DNA from: an uncultured Bacteroidales bacterium
Lineage (GTDB): Bacteria; Bacteroidota; Bacteroidia; Bacteroidales; FEN-979
Assembly (NCBI GenBank): GCA_903959905.1
Contig: CAJBYO010000090.1
Location: forward strand, 1-64,000
DNA length: 64,000 bases
Reading direction: 5' to 3'
Part shown: positions 50,986 to 60,308 of the stretch, piece after piece
Position numbering within the stretch: position 1 is the stretch's first letter
Layout: every line of letters starts with the position of its first letter
Notes under the pieces: model-generated
Database searches by the model: none
What the model was told of the DNA's origin: nothing
Seen by the model: only the letters and a program-made list of their open reading frames with translations
Program-made: the position numbers and the translations under genes

Positions 50986-52097
50986 GAGCGGTATTTATAA
51001 TAGGTGGCGCAGGTTCCTTCACCGGAAACCATGCAGGCGCCCACAGGGTCGGCTGGTGTGCACCGGCTGGCAAAGAGGCCGCAATCGGCAGGTGTTTTCA
51101 GCCCCCGGAGGATGGATCCACAGATACACCCTTTCGGTTCTGATGATTCGGGAACATGAATATTGAAATGCCTTTCTGCATCAAATTCGGCAAATTCATC
51201 GCGGATCTTCAGTCCGCTCAACGGAATCATACCCAGCCCGCGCCAACGGTCATCTTTGGGCTCAAAAACCCGCGAAAGCAATTCCCGGGCGATTTTATTT
51301 CCTCCGCCCTGAACCACCCGCTGATACTGGACTTCCACTGCCGGCCTTCCTGATTCAAATTGCCGAACCAGCATGAGGATGGCCTGCATCAGGTCAACCG
51401 GTTCAAAACCGGCAACAACAACGCCGAGGCCATATTTCATGGCCAGGTCGTTATAGATCTCTGTGCCGGTAATGGCGCTTACATGCCCGGGGGCAATAAA
51501 CCCGTCAATCTTAACGCCTTCTTCCACCAGCGCTTTCATCACAGGAGGCATCACTTTGTGGGCACTTAAAACGAAAAAGTTATTGAGCCCGGCTTTTGCC
51601 GCCTCCACAATGGATGCAGCCGTGGCTGGTGCGGTAGTTTCAAAACCGATACCGAGAAACACAATTTTTTTATCAGGATTCTCCCTGGCCAGGTCGACCG
51701 CCTCAAGTGTGGAGTAGATGATCCGAATGTCATGTCCGTTGGCTTTCTCCTTCTCCAGTGATCCGTTTGAACCGGGAACGCGGATCAGGTCGCCGTAGGT
51801 GGTGATGATTGTTCCCGGGATTTTGCTGTATGCAATCGCCGTATCAAGAAAGTGCTGGCTCGACACACAGACCGGGCAACCCGGCCCGGAAAGCAGCCGG
51901 ATGTTTGCCGGGAGCAGCGACAACAGGCCAAAGCGGTGAATGGCCATGGTATGGCCCCCGCACACCTCCATCAGGGTGATCTCCTTTGAAGATATCTTCT
52001 TTAATTCCGCAGAGAGCGCAAGAATTAAATCCTTTTTCCGGTATTCGTCAATGTATTGCACGGCTGATCTATTGATGACTGTTATCGGCAATTTCAT
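50982..52097 (-). CDS. hypD: Hydrogenase maturation protein HypD
   Basis: 371 residues with a [4Fe-4S] cluster. It holds Fe(CN)2CO together with HypC. Conserved motifs are LMEVCGGHTMAIHRFG, SGPGCPVCVSS, TTYGDLIRVPG, GFETTAPATA, and a C-terminal Cys-rich part (GCICGSILRG, DCGLFASRC, GEGTCATYYKY). The ATG at 52097 overlaps hypC by 29 bp. A GTG at 52061, just before the conserved YIDEYR, is an alternative start. Confidence 0.95.
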   Translation of the reverse strand: MKLPITVINRSAVQYIDEYRKKDLILALSAELKKISSKEITLMEVCGGHTMAIHRFGLLSLLPANIRLLSGPGCPVCVSSQHFLDTAIAYSKIPGTIITTYGDLIRVPGSNGSLEKEKANGHDIRIIYSTLEAVDLARENPDKKIVFLGIGFETTAPATAASIVEAAKAGLNNFFVLSAHKVMPPVMKALVEEGVKIDGFIAPGHVSAITGTEIYNDLAMKYGLGVVVAGFEPVDLMQAILMLVRQFESGRPAVEVQYQRVVQGGGNKIARELLSRVFEPKDDRWRGLGMIPLSGLKIRDEFAEFDAERHFNIHVPESSEPKGCICGSILRGLKTPADCGLFASRCTPADPVGACMVSGEGTCATYYKYRS

Positions 52098-52293
52098 TCA
52101 ACAGACGAAGTGTTTCTGCCGCTTCATCCGCATCCACTTTTTCAATGGCAAATCCGGCATGCAGCATCACAAAATCGCCGGGATGCACATCATCAAGCAA
52201 CAGCAGGCTCGCGCGGTATTCAACATCCTCAATGGTCACAAGGGCACTGGCCCCGTCAACGGTTATAACTTTTGCTGGAATGGCTAAACACAT
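52069..52293 (-). CDS. hypC: Hydrogenase maturation chaperone HypC
   Basis: 74 residues. The essential N-terminal MCLAIPAKV with Cys2 is present, followed by the small beta barrel (VEYRASLLLLDDVHPGDFVM) and HAGFAIEKVD. Binds HypD and the apo large subunit. Its start overlaps the hypF stop by 10 bp. Confidence 0.95.
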   Translation of the reverse strand: MCLAIPAKVITVDGASALVTIEDVEYRASLLLLDDVHPGDFVMLHAGFAIEKVDADEAAETLRLLNEIADNSHQ

Positions 52294-54548
52294 GTAATAC
52301 TTCTCCTTTTTGATGCGATGGCTAACTGGCCCAACGCGATCCCGCCATCATTGGAAGGAACCGACTCATGGGCATAAACTTCAAAGTGATGCCTGGTCAG
52401 CACATTGATGGTGCCTTCAAGCAAATACCTGTTCTGAAAAACCCCGCCAGATAATACTACCTTATTAATTCCCGACTGCTCCCTGAGGCGTTTTACAGAT
52501 TCAAAGATAACAGAAATAATGGTATTGTGGAACTTTGTTGCAATAATTGAATTGTCAACCCGTGCTGAAAAATCCGCTATAATTTCTTTCAGCATGGTAT
52601 CAAATGTGACAACCTCGCCTGTCTCAAACCCATAACAATCAGCACAGCATTGGAGCACCAATGATTCAAGCCGTATCGGTCCTTCTGCCTGAAACGATGC
52701 CGTTTGAACAAGGCCAAGCAACGATGCAACGGCATCAAACAGGCGTCCGGCACCACAGGTCAGCGGACAGTTGATGTTCCTGTCGATCATCTGAACAAGC
52801 AACCTGGTTTTTTCAGGACCAATCTCTTTCAGTACCGGCAGATCAAGGTTTAGAAAGTCAGATCCATAGACCTTATACAACCATGAAACAGCCATTCTCC
52901 AGGGCTCTTCAGTGGCCATGTCCCCACCGGGAAGCGGGAGGTAAGAGAAATGCGACTTCCTTGTGTAAGAATTAAGGTCACAGAGAAAAAACTCTGATCC
53001 CCAGGTATGGCCGTCGTCGCCATAGCCGGTTCCGTCAAATGCCACGCCAAGCACCGTTTCATCAAGGTGATGTTCAGCCATACAGGCTGCAATGTGTGCA
53101 TGGTGGTGCTGTATCTGTTCAACAGGAAGCCCTGGAAAGTTCAAGGCGGTTTTTGTCGAGATATAGTCGGGGTGAAGGTCAACCGCCAGAAGCGACGGCT
53201 TCACCCTGAAAAGTTTGAGGAATTTTTCAATCGTCTCTTCATAAAAACGAATGGTTTCCAGTGAACGGAGGTCGCCGATGTGCTGACTCAGAAAAGCCTT
53301 CTGCCCATTTCCAACGCAAAAGCAATTTGTGAGTTCCGCCCCGAAAGCCAGGATGCCGCCTGTTTCCAGACTGGTACGGATTGGTGCCGGTGCATAGCCG
53401 CGTGAGCGCCTGAAAACTCTTTCTCTGCCGCGTATGATCCTGACAACGGAATCATCGGTTCTGTTGAAGATATCGCGATTGTGCAGCACCATTCCGCCAG
53501 GCAGATCTGGAAATTGTTCCATCGCTTCCCGGTTGTCTATCAGGATCGGTTCACTGCTGATGTTTCCGCTTGTCAGCACTATGGCATTTGTTTTCAACTG
53601 ACCGAACAGCAGGTAATGAAACGGCATGTATGGAAGCATCACACCAATCAGACCCAGCCCCGCATTCAGGCTTTCCGGGATTTCCTTTTTCCCGGCATGA
53701 TTCAAATGCAACAGGACAATCGGACGCCGCCACGATAACAGTGAGGCCATTTCAATATCGTCAATATGCGCGTAATTCCTCAGGGATTCAATATCACGGA
53801 ACATCACGGCAAACGGTTTCATGTCGCGCTTTTTGACCAGGCGGAGTTTGCCGACAGCCTCAAGGCTGAAAGCATCGCATGCGAGGTGCATGCCGCCCAG
53901 TCCCCTGATAAGCATGACACTGCCCTGTTCAAGGCAGCCTGCCACTGATGAAGCAATAGCATCTGCAGAGGTTTCAACCGGTTTGTTTTTGGCATGTAGT
54001 TCATACCAAGGGCCACAGCGGGCGCAGGCTGTCGGCTGGGCATGAAACCTACGGTCAAGAACAGCATCATATTCGCTTTTGCAATCAGGGCACATCACAA
54101 ACGATTGCATGGTTGTTTTCGCGCGGTCGTAAGGCAGGTCGCTGATGATAGAAAACCGTGGCCCGCAATTGGTACAGTTCACAAACGGGTAATGATACCT
54201 GTTGCCGGGCTGTTCCATATCCTTCAGGCATTCATGGCATACAGCTATATCCGGGCTGATCTCGGTAACATCATCGGAAACATCATCGCTTGAAAGAATT
54301 GTGAAACTCTTAAAAATTTCAAAATCAATCTCTTCAGCCTGAACATCCTGAATAAAAGAGGCAGGAGGTGCTTCAGCTTTAAGCGCTGCAAGAAACTTCT
54401 CAATATCTGCCGCCTCCCCGGATACCCGGATCTGAACATTTTCATTTGTATTCCGCACCCATCCACTCAGACCAACTGAAATGGCAAGACGGTAAACAAA
54501 TGGCCGGAAACCAACCCCCTGAACCAGCCCTGTGACAGTTATATGCAG
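52284..54548 (-). CDS. hypF: Carbamoyltransferase HypF (non-standard start codon)
   Basis: Makes the carbamoyl group used for CN ligands. Domains in order: acylphosphatase (GLVQGVGFRPFVYRLA, WVRNT), two Zn-finger sites (CHECLKDM, CTNCGP; CPDCKSEY, CARCG), YrdC-like domain (about 185-375), and Kae1-like carbamoyltransferase (HHHAHIAACMAEH, GVAFDGTGYGDDG, SGGVFQN). The acylphosphatase domain is intact only if translation starts upstream of the first conventional codon (GTG, 54458). The frame is open to a stop at 54600-54602 but holds no ATG, GTG or TTG before the domain. CTG at 54548 (used here, 754 residues) or ATC at 54557 are the best-placed starts. First gene of hypFCDEAB. Confidence 0.9.
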   Translation of the reverse strand: MHITVTGLVQGVGFRPFVYRLAISVGLSGWVRNTNENVQIRVSGEAADIEKFLAALKAEAPPASFIQDVQAEEIDFEIFKSFTILSSDDVSDDVTEISPDIAVCHECLKDMEQPGNRYHYPFVNCTNCGPRFSIISDLPYDRAKTTMQSFVMCPDCKSEYDAVLDRRFHAQPTACARCGPWYELHAKNKPVETSADAIASSVAGCLEQGSVMLIRGLGGMHLACDAFSLEAVGKLRLVKKRDMKPFAVMFRDIESLRNYAHIDDIEMASLLSWRRPIVLLHLNHAGKKEIPESLNAGLGLIGVMLPYMPFHYLLFGQLKTNAIVLTSGNISSEPILIDNREAMEQFPDLPGGMVLHNRDIFNRTDDSVVRIIRGRERVFRRSRGYAPAPIRTSLETGGILAFGAELTNCFCVGNGQKAFLSQHIGDLRSLETIRFYEETIEKFLKLFRVKPSLLAVDLHPDYISTKTALNFPGLPVEQIQHHHAHIAACMAEHHLDETVLGVAFDGTGYGDDGHTWGSEFFLCDLNSYTRKSHFSYLPLPGGDMATEEPWRMAVSWLYKVYGSDFLNLDLPVLKEIGPEKTRLLVQMIDRNINCPLTCGAGRLFDAVASLLGLVQTASFQAEGPIRLESLVLQCCADCYGFETGEVVTFDTMLKEIIADFSARVDNSIIATKFHNTIISVIFESVKRLREQSGINKVVLSGGVFQNRYLLEGTINVLTRHHFEVYAHESVPSNDGGIALGQLAIASKRRSITCV

Positions 54549-54638
54549 TGTTTTGATGTGCGAAGGATTAGAAATATGACCAAAATAATAAATGTAAAAT
54601 TAGATATTTTATCTACATTCGCCTGAAAATTGACATCC

Positions 54639-55367
54639 ATGCTCACATTCCTCACTGGCTTTATTGCGAGTATTGCCCATGTGGTTACCGGCCCAGACCA
54701 CCTGGCGGCAGTGACACCCCTGGCGATTGACAGCCGTAAAAAATCATGGCTGATCGGGTTCTCATGGGGCCTTGGTCATACCCTGGGCATGCTGTTCATC
54801 GGAGGCCTGTTTATTCTTTTCAAAGAGTACCTACCCATTGAAGCTATATCTAAGTACAGTGATAAAGTGATCGGGATGCTGCTTATCGGCATTGGAATTT
54901 ATGCCATTTTAAGAACCTACCGCCGTCACTCACACGGCAACCGGCCACATTCACATTTTCACACACGCCCTTTCCTGTATGCACATATTCACAGGCATAC
55001 GCATCACACGGTAAAGGCTGGGCACGGAGCAACATCTGACGACCATGAACATGAGCATCACGGGACAGTAAGACAGAATGCAATAACCGCGCTCGCGATT
55101 GGCGTCATCCACGGTTTTGCAGGGTTCAGTCACCTGTTTGCCCTTCTGCCTTCGCTTGCCCTCCCTACCCTAACGGAATCATTGATCTATGTTGGTGCTT
55201 TTGCCACCGGCACCATCGCAACCATGGTGCTTTTTGCTTTTATCCTCGGACTCGTGGCATTTAAAGCAGTAATCAGGGATAAACAGGTATTTTTGAAGTG
55301 GTTTACCTTCATGGGGGGGATACTTGCTGTTGCCATTGGTATTTTATGGCTCATTCACCCGGTTTGA
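54639..55367 (+). CDS. UreH/NicO-like membrane protein, probable nickel permease
   Basis: 242 residues from the ATG at 54639, with about six transmembrane helices. The first helix carries HVVTGPDHLAAVTPLA, the metal-transporter motif seen in UreH/HupE/NiCoT-related permeases, followed by GLGHTLGML. A cytoplasmic loop (about residues 95-145) holds some 17 histidines. IGVIHGFAGFSHLF repeats the His motif. Located divergently from hypF, so Ni uptake for the hydrogenase is the likely role (inference). Confidence 0.8.
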   Translation: MLTFLTGFIASIAHVVTGPDHLAAVTPLAIDSRKKSWLIGFSWGLGHTLGMLFIGGLFILFKEYLPIEAISKYSDKVIGMLLIGIGIYAILRTYRRHSHGNRPHSHFHTRPFLYAHIHRHTHHTVKAGHGATSDDHEHEHHGTVRQNAITALAIGVIHGFAGFSHLFALLPSLALPTLTESLIYVGAFATGTIATMVLFAFILGLVAFKAVIRDKQVFLKWFTFMGGILAVAIGILWLIHPV

Positions 55368-55382
55368 TTGGTATTCTTTTTT

Positions 55383-55390
55383 TATCTTTG
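55383..55390 (+). promoter_or_regulatory. -7 element of the DUF5606-pyrK region
   Basis: TATCTTTG, full TAnnTTTG match, with TTTG 16 bp upstream (55363-55366). It lies 18 bp before the DUF5606 ATG. Confidence 0.55.
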
Positions 55391-55407
55391 CACAAAATTA
55401 ACAGACC

Positions 55408-55845
55408 ATGGATTTAAGTAAGATCTTGTCAATTGCAGGCAAGAACGGATTGTTTAAAGTTGTTTCGCAGGGGAAAAACACTGTAATTGTTGAATCTCTC
55501 AATGATAACAAGCGTTTTCCGGCATTTGGCCACGAGAAGATGAGTTCCCTGAAGGAGATAAGCGTGTTTACAACCGGTGAGGATATTCCATTGACAGATG
55601 TTTTCAAGGCATTTTTTGATAAACTCGAGGGAAAACCTGCCATTGACCATAAGTCGGACAACAACACCCTGAAAAAATTCTTCCTGGAGATGGTCCCCGA
55701 TTTTGACCAGGACCGGGTATACGTTTCCGACATCAAGAAAATGATCAACTGGTACAACTCATTGATTGAGCATAACCTGCTTGATTTTTCTGAAGAAACA
55801 GCAGAACCGGCTGCGGAAGAAGCACCGGCTGAGGAGACTAAATAA
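55408..55845 (+). CDS. DUF5606-family protein
   Basis: 145 residues, cytoplasmic, no signal. The conserved core is LSKILSIAGKNGLFKVVSQG, VESLNDNKRFPAFGHEKMSS and the DNNTLKKFFLEMVPDFD region. The C-terminus is Glu/Ala-rich and disordered. This small family is widespread in Bacteroidota and has no known function. It is 42 bp upstream of pyrK on the same strand. Confidence 0.8.
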   Translation: MDLSKILSIAGKNGLFKVVSQGKNTVIVESLNDNKRFPAFGHEKMSSLKEISVFTTGEDIPLTDVFKAFFDKLEGKPAIDHKSDNNTLKKFFLEMVPDFDQDRVYVSDIKKMINWYNSLIEHNLLDFSEETAEPAAEEAPAEETK

Positions 55846-55887
55846 TATTCATTTCAAAAAAACTGCAGGAGAAGATTCCCGCCATCC

Positions 55888-56667
55888 ATGGAGTTAAAAA
55901 AACTTGTTGAGGATTTGCAGGTGGTTGACAACACGAGGTTAAACCATCGTCATTTCATCCTTGAACTTCTTGCTCCGGAGAAATTCCCGCTCATCCTGCC
56001 GGGGCAATTTGTTCAGGTACTCGTTGAGGATTCACCGTCAACGTTCCTTCGCCGCCCGTTTTCAATTCATTCAGTCGACTATCAAAAAAATACACTCCGG
56101 CTGCTGATACAGATCAAAGGGCCCGGAACAGCTCAGCTGTCAAAGTTAAAAAGCGGCGACCACCTGAATCTGATCTACCCGCTTGGCAACTCCTTTTCAC
56201 TGCCTTTCACGAAAGATGTCCTGCTGGTTGGCGGAGGCTGCGGTGTTGCTCCCTTGCTTTTCCTGGCTCAATTCCTCAACCAGAACAACATCCATCCAAC
56301 CATCCTGCTCGGATTCCGCACCAAAGAAGAAGTGTCGGAAATTGAGACCTATTCTGCCTATGGCAAGGTACTGGTTATCACGGATGATGGTACCGAAGGT
56401 GAAAAAGGGCTGGTAGTTGACCACTCCATCTTTCAAAAGGAACGGCTGGAGTTTAAAAAAATATTCTGCTGCGGGCCGGATGCCATGATGAAAGCCGTTG
56501 CAAAGATTGCCCGGATGCACCGCATTGACTGCGAAGTGTCGCTTGAAAACACAATGGCCTGCGGTTTTGGCGTTTGCCTTTGCTGCATTACCCCTACCGA
56601 CAAGGGCAATGAACGCGTTTGTGTTGAAGGACCGGTGTTTAATATAAACAGGCTGAAATGGCAGTGA
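55888..56667 (+). CDS. pyrK: Dihydroorotate dehydrogenase electron-transfer subunit
   Basis: 259 residues. Passes electrons from PyrD to NAD+. FAD domain with LRRPFSIHSVD (about residues 50-60), NAD-binding start LVGGGCGVAPLLFLAQ, and a C-terminal [2Fe-2S] site CGFGVCLCC plus VCVEGP. This indicates a class 1B dihydroorotate dehydrogenase complex, in agreement with the pyrD gene that follows. Confidence 0.95.
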   Translation: MELKKLVEDLQVVDNTRLNHRHFILELLAPEKFPLILPGQFVQVLVEDSPSTFLRRPFSIHSVDYQKNTLRLLIQIKGPGTAQLSKLKSGDHLNLIYPLGNSFSLPFTKDVLLVGGGCGVAPLLFLAQFLNQNNIHPTILLGFRTKEEVSEIETYSAYGKVLVITDDGTEGEKGLVVDHSIFQKERLEFKKIFCCGPDAMMKAVAKIARMHRIDCEVSLENTMACGFGVCLCCITPTDKGNERVCVEGPVFNINRLKWQ

Positions 56668-56677
56668 AACCAATTAG

Positions 56678-56778
56678 AAATGACGAATTACAAATGACAA
56701 ATGACATATAAGCGGGCATAGATAGCACAATTTTACCATTTTACCATTTTACCATTTTACCATTTCACCATTTAGGTA
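56678..56778. repeat. Heptamer array followed by octamer array in the pyrK-pyrD gap
   Basis: 56678-56705 is AAATGAC, GAATTAC, AAATGAC, AAATGAC (7-bp period). After about 25 bp of unrelated sequence, 56731-56778 is TTTTACCA four times, TTTCACCA, TTTAGGTA (8-bp period). The last unit shares its final base with the pyrD ATG. Confidence 0.9.
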
Positions 56779-57692
56779 TGCCAGATCTCTCCATCCATAT
56801 CGCAGGCCTTCATTTCAAAAACCCGGTAACCACCGCATCCGGCACCTACGGCTATGGCGATGAATTCAGGGATTTCATGGACCTTGGAAAGCTGGGGGGC
56901 ATTTTCGTAAAAGCAGTAACAGGTAAGAACCGTGATGGCAATGCCTATCCGCGCATGGCCGAAACACCTTCGGGCATGCTTAATTCTGTAGGCCTGCAAA
57001 ACAAAGGCGTTGACCATTTTTGTCATGAAATTTACCCTAAAATAAAAGATTTCAATACCCATATCATCGTCAATGTCTCCGGTTCAACCGTTGAAGAATA
57101 TGTTGAAGTTGCCGAACGGATCAACGAACTTGACAACGTTCCCGCCATTGAACTGAACATCTCATGCCCGAATGTAAAACTTGGCGGCATGGCATTCGGC
57201 ACTGTACCTGCGATGGCAACAGAGGTTACCGCTGAAGTGCGGAAAGTGTATAAAAAAGTGCTGATGGTGAAACTCTCCCCGAATGTCACCAGCATCACTG
57301 ATCTTGCCAAAGCTGCTGTTGACGGCGGGGCCGACGTGATCACCCTTATCAACACCCTTCTTGGAATGGCCATCGACGTTGAACGCCGTAGACCGATCCT
57401 GTCGACCATCACCGGCGGGTTGTCGGGCCCGGCCATCAAACCTGTTGCCCTTCGCATGGTGTGGCAGGTTCACAAAGCGGTGCATGTGCCCATCATCGGG
57501 CTCGGCGGCATCATGAATGCCACCGATGCCATTGAGTTTCTGCTTGCCGGCGCCTCTGCCGTGCAGGTTGGCACAGCCAATTTCATTGACCCGACCGTAT
57601 CGGTAAAAATCGTGGATGGCATTGAAGCCTATATGACAAGGCATAAGGTGAAGTCGGTCAGTGAACTGATCGGGGCGCTCAGAACCGAATAA
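56778..57692 (+). CDS. pyrD: Dihydroorotate dehydrogenase, class 1B catalytic subunit
   Basis: 304 residues. Oxidises dihydroorotate to orotate with FMN. Catalytic Cys in [16 protein letters not shown]-side segments [13 protein letters not shown] and VKAVT, and the phosphate-binding [20 protein letters not shown]. Class 1B assignment follows from pyrK upstream. A periodic spacer of about 110 bp separates the two. Confidence 0.96.
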   Translation: MPDLSIHIAGLHFKNPVTTASGTYGYGDEFRDFMDLGKLGGIFVKAVTGKNRDGNAYPRMAETPSGMLNSVGLQNKGVDHFCHEIYPKIKDFNTHIIVNVSGSTVEEYVEVAERINELDNVPAIELNISCPNVKLGGMAFGTVPAMATEVTAEVRKVYKKVLMVKLSPNVTSITDLAKAAVDGGADVITLINTLLGMAIDVERRRPILSTITGGLSGPAIKPVALRMVWQVHKAVHVPIIGLGGIMNATDAIEFLLAGASAVQVGTANFIDPTVSVKIVDGIEAYMTRHKVKSVSELIGALRTE

Positions 57693-57726
57693 ACAAAGAT
57701 ATTTACGGCAATTTAATCCCCCTGCC

Positions 57727-60273
57727 ATGAAAACCAAACTCCCCAAATCCCTTTCATTGTTTGCATTGATTGCATTCGTTTCATTGATTGCAATGTCTGC
57801 ATTCCTTGCATTATCCAGGTTTCATCCCTCCACGAAAACCCAACGTCCGTCCCTTGAGCCCAACGACTGGATGGCAATGCAGCGACTCTACCCCTATAAC
57901 CGGATCAACCCCGCCGCATTCCGGTCGGCAACGGCTCAGGCAAAACTTTTAATGGACAATCCACCGGTATCAGGTAATCCATGGTTATTCACCGGTCCCG
58001 ACAATATCGGGGGAAGAATAACGGACATCGAATCACCGGCAGGAAGTCCTTCAACGATCTATGTCGGTGCGGCAACCGGTGGCATCCTGAAAACCACTGA
58101 TCTTGGTGCAACCTGGACCAACCTGTTTACCAGTGTCCCGGTTATCTCTGTCGGCGACATTGCAATAGATCCGAACAATGAGCAGGTGCTTTATTGCGGA
58201 ACCGGTGAGGCCAATTCATCCAGTTTCAGTTTTCTGGGGAATGGCATGTATAAATCCGCAGATGGGGGCGCTTCATGGCAGCACATTGGCCTTGAAAGCT
58301 CAGCCTACATTGCACGGGTAATCGTTGATTATTCGAATTCACAGCGAATTTTTGCCGCCGCATGCGGCAACCTTTTCACCACGAACGACCAGCGCGGGGT
58401 TTACCGCTCAAATGACGGCGGGCAAACATGGCAGCGTGTGCTCTACCTGAACGACTCCACTTCCGCCATTGATGTGGTTCAGCACCCCACCAATCCGCAG
58501 ATCATCTTTGCTTCCATGTGGGAACGGGTTCGGGGCCTTACCTACCGGCGTTCGTTCGGCGAATCATCAGGTATTTACAAAAGCACCGACGGGGGTACAA
58601 ACTGGAGTGAACTGACCAATGGCCTGCCAACAGGCGATAATGTTGGCAGGATAGGCATTGCCATTGCCAAATCAAGTCCTGATATCATGTATGCCTTTTA
58701 CGACCTGGCCAACTATGATGCAGCGGTTTACAAGTCGGTGAACGGCGGCCAGTCATGGACCCGTACCAGCGACGGGAACCTGTTTGGCATGAACAGCAAC
58801 TTCGGCTGGTATTTTGGACAGGTACGGGTTGACCCCAACGACGCCAACAGGGTATTCGTGATGGGTGTGAGCCTGTTTCGAACAGAAAATGGCGGCAGTT
58901 CCTGGAACGACATCTCTTCCTGGGACCTCCATGTGGACCACCATGCCATGTTTTTTGACCCGGTGGCCGACCGGATACTGGAAGGAAACGACGGTGGCTT
59001 GTACCTCACCGACGACCATGGAGACACATGGAACAAGATCAACAACCTGCCGCTTACGCAGTTTTATGCCATTGACATTGACCGCCTGAATCCTGAAAGG
59101 ATATACGGAGGCACACAGGATAACAATACCATCCGCACCTGGACCGGCGGAACCAGCGACTGGGAACCCATCCTCGGTGGGGATGGCATGTACACCCTGG
59201 TTGACTATACCGATCCAAACACCATTTATGCAGAATACCAGTGGGGCAACCTGTTCCGTTCCGACGACGGCGGTACAAACATGAACAGCATCAACGGCCC
59301 CATGGCAAATGACCGCGTAAACTGGTCGGCACCGCTTGCCATGCATCCGGTCGACCCGTCCGTCCTTTACTTCGGGACTTACCGTGTATGGAAATCCCTG
59401 GATAAAGGCAATAACTGGACGGCCGTCAGCGGCGACCTTACCGGGGGAATCAGTGATTATTTTTACACGCTCACCACCATTGCGGTATCCGGCGTGAACC
59501 CGTCAACGGTTGTCACCGGCAGCGGCGACGGGAAGGTATACATATCAACCAACGACGGGCAAACATGGCAGAATATCTCTGCCGGGCTTCCTAACCGATG
59601 GGTCACCCGGGTTGCCACCGACCCGTTTGATGCACAAACAGTTTATGTAACATTGTCGGGGTTCCGCTGGGATGAGCCGCTGCCGCATGTTTTCAAATCA
59701 ACCAACCTCGGAACGACATGGACAGATATTTCAGGAAACCTTCCTGAGTTCCCGGTTGATGATATTGCCCTTGACCCTGACCTTCCCGGTCGGATCATTG
59801 TGGGAACGGATGCAGGGGTATACGGAACCACCAACGGAGGGCAAAACTGGCACTGGATCTGGGATGGCCTCCCGGCGGTGCCCGTTTGTGCCTTAAAAAT
59901 TCATGCGCCAAGCCGCACCATCGTTGCCGGAACCTACGGACTGTCATCATACAAGGCACAACTTGACGACCTGATGACCGGTATAGAACCGGCACCGGGA
60001 CAGGTAACGATGAATCTGTCGGTAAATCCAAATCCGGTTGAAACAACTACGACCCTTAGTTTCTTCCTGCCAGGGGAGGACAATATAACAATCTCGGCGT
60101 ATTCAATGAATGGAAAAATAGTACGGGAATTTTATTCCGGCAAACTCCCGGGAGGACAACAAAAAATTCGTTTGAATTTCAAAGATGGTAACGCAGGGAT
60201 TCCTGAAGGGGTTTACTTTATAACAGCCAAAGGGAAGAGAAACTATGGAGCGGTTAAAGCAGTATTGTATTGA
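57727..60273 (+). CDS. Secreted BNR/sortilin-like beta-propeller protein with T9SS sorting domain
   Basis: 848 residues. An N-terminal hydrophobic signal segment (about 8-30) precedes a short proregion. Repeated propeller blades with Asp-box-like motifs follow (YKSADGGASW, YRSNDGGQTW, YKSTDGGTNW, YKSVNGGQSW, YISTNDGQTW, GTTNGGQNW), about 90-740, with FTGPDNIGGRI at the front. The type A sorting domain starts near VNPNPVETTTTLSF and ends GAVKAVLY. Such proteins resemble sortilin/xyloglucanase-type propellers but no catalytic acid pair can be assigned. Extracellular role unknown. Confidence 0.87.
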   Translation: MKTKLPKSLSLFALIAFVSLIAMSAFLALSRFHPSTKTQRPSLEPNDWMAMQRLYPYNRINPAAFRSATAQAKLLMDNPPVSGNPWLFTGPDNIGGRITDIESPAGSPSTIYVGAATGGILKTTDLGATWTNLFTSVPVISVGDIAIDPNNEQVLYCGTGEANSSSFSFLGNGMYKSADGGASWQHIGLESSAYIARVIVDYSNSQRIFAAACGNLFTTNDQRGVYRSNDGGQTWQRVLYLNDSTSAIDVVQHPTNPQIIFASMWERVRGLTYRRSFGESSGIYKSTDGGTNWSELTNGLPTGDNVGRIGIAIAKSSPDIMYAFYDLANYDAAVYKSVNGGQSWTRTSDGNLFGMNSNFGWYFGQVRVDPNDANRVFVMGVSLFRTENGGSSWNDISSWDLHVDHHAMFFDPVADRILEGNDGGLYLTDDHGDTWNKINNLPLTQFYAIDIDRLNPERIYGGTQDNNTIRTWTGGTSDWEPILGGDGMYTLVDYTDPNTIYAEYQWGNLFRSDDGGTNMNSINGPMANDRVNWSAPLAMHPVDPSVLYFGTYRVWKSLDKGNNWTAVSGDLTGGISDYFYTLTTIAVSGVNPSTVVTGSGDGKVYISTNDGQTWQNISAGLPNRWVTRVATDPFDAQTVYVTLSGFRWDEPLPHVFKSTNLGTTWTDISGNLPEFPVDDIALDPDLPGRIIVGTDAGVYGTTNGGQNWHWIWDGLPAVPVCALKIHAPSRTIVAGTYGLSSYKAQLDDLMTGIEPAPGQVTMNLSVNPNPVETTTTLSFFLPGEDNITISAYSMNGKIVREFYSGKLPGGQQKIRLNFKDGNAGIPEGVYFITAKGKRNYGAVKAVLY

Positions 60274-60308
60274 AAAGGAAGGAACGTAAATACAAAAATC
60301 AATACGCC

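Noticed and set aside
49991-51166. Long 391-codon plus-strand frame over hypE/hypD
   Set aside because: Antisense shadow of two clearly conserved maturation genes; the translation shows no family motif.
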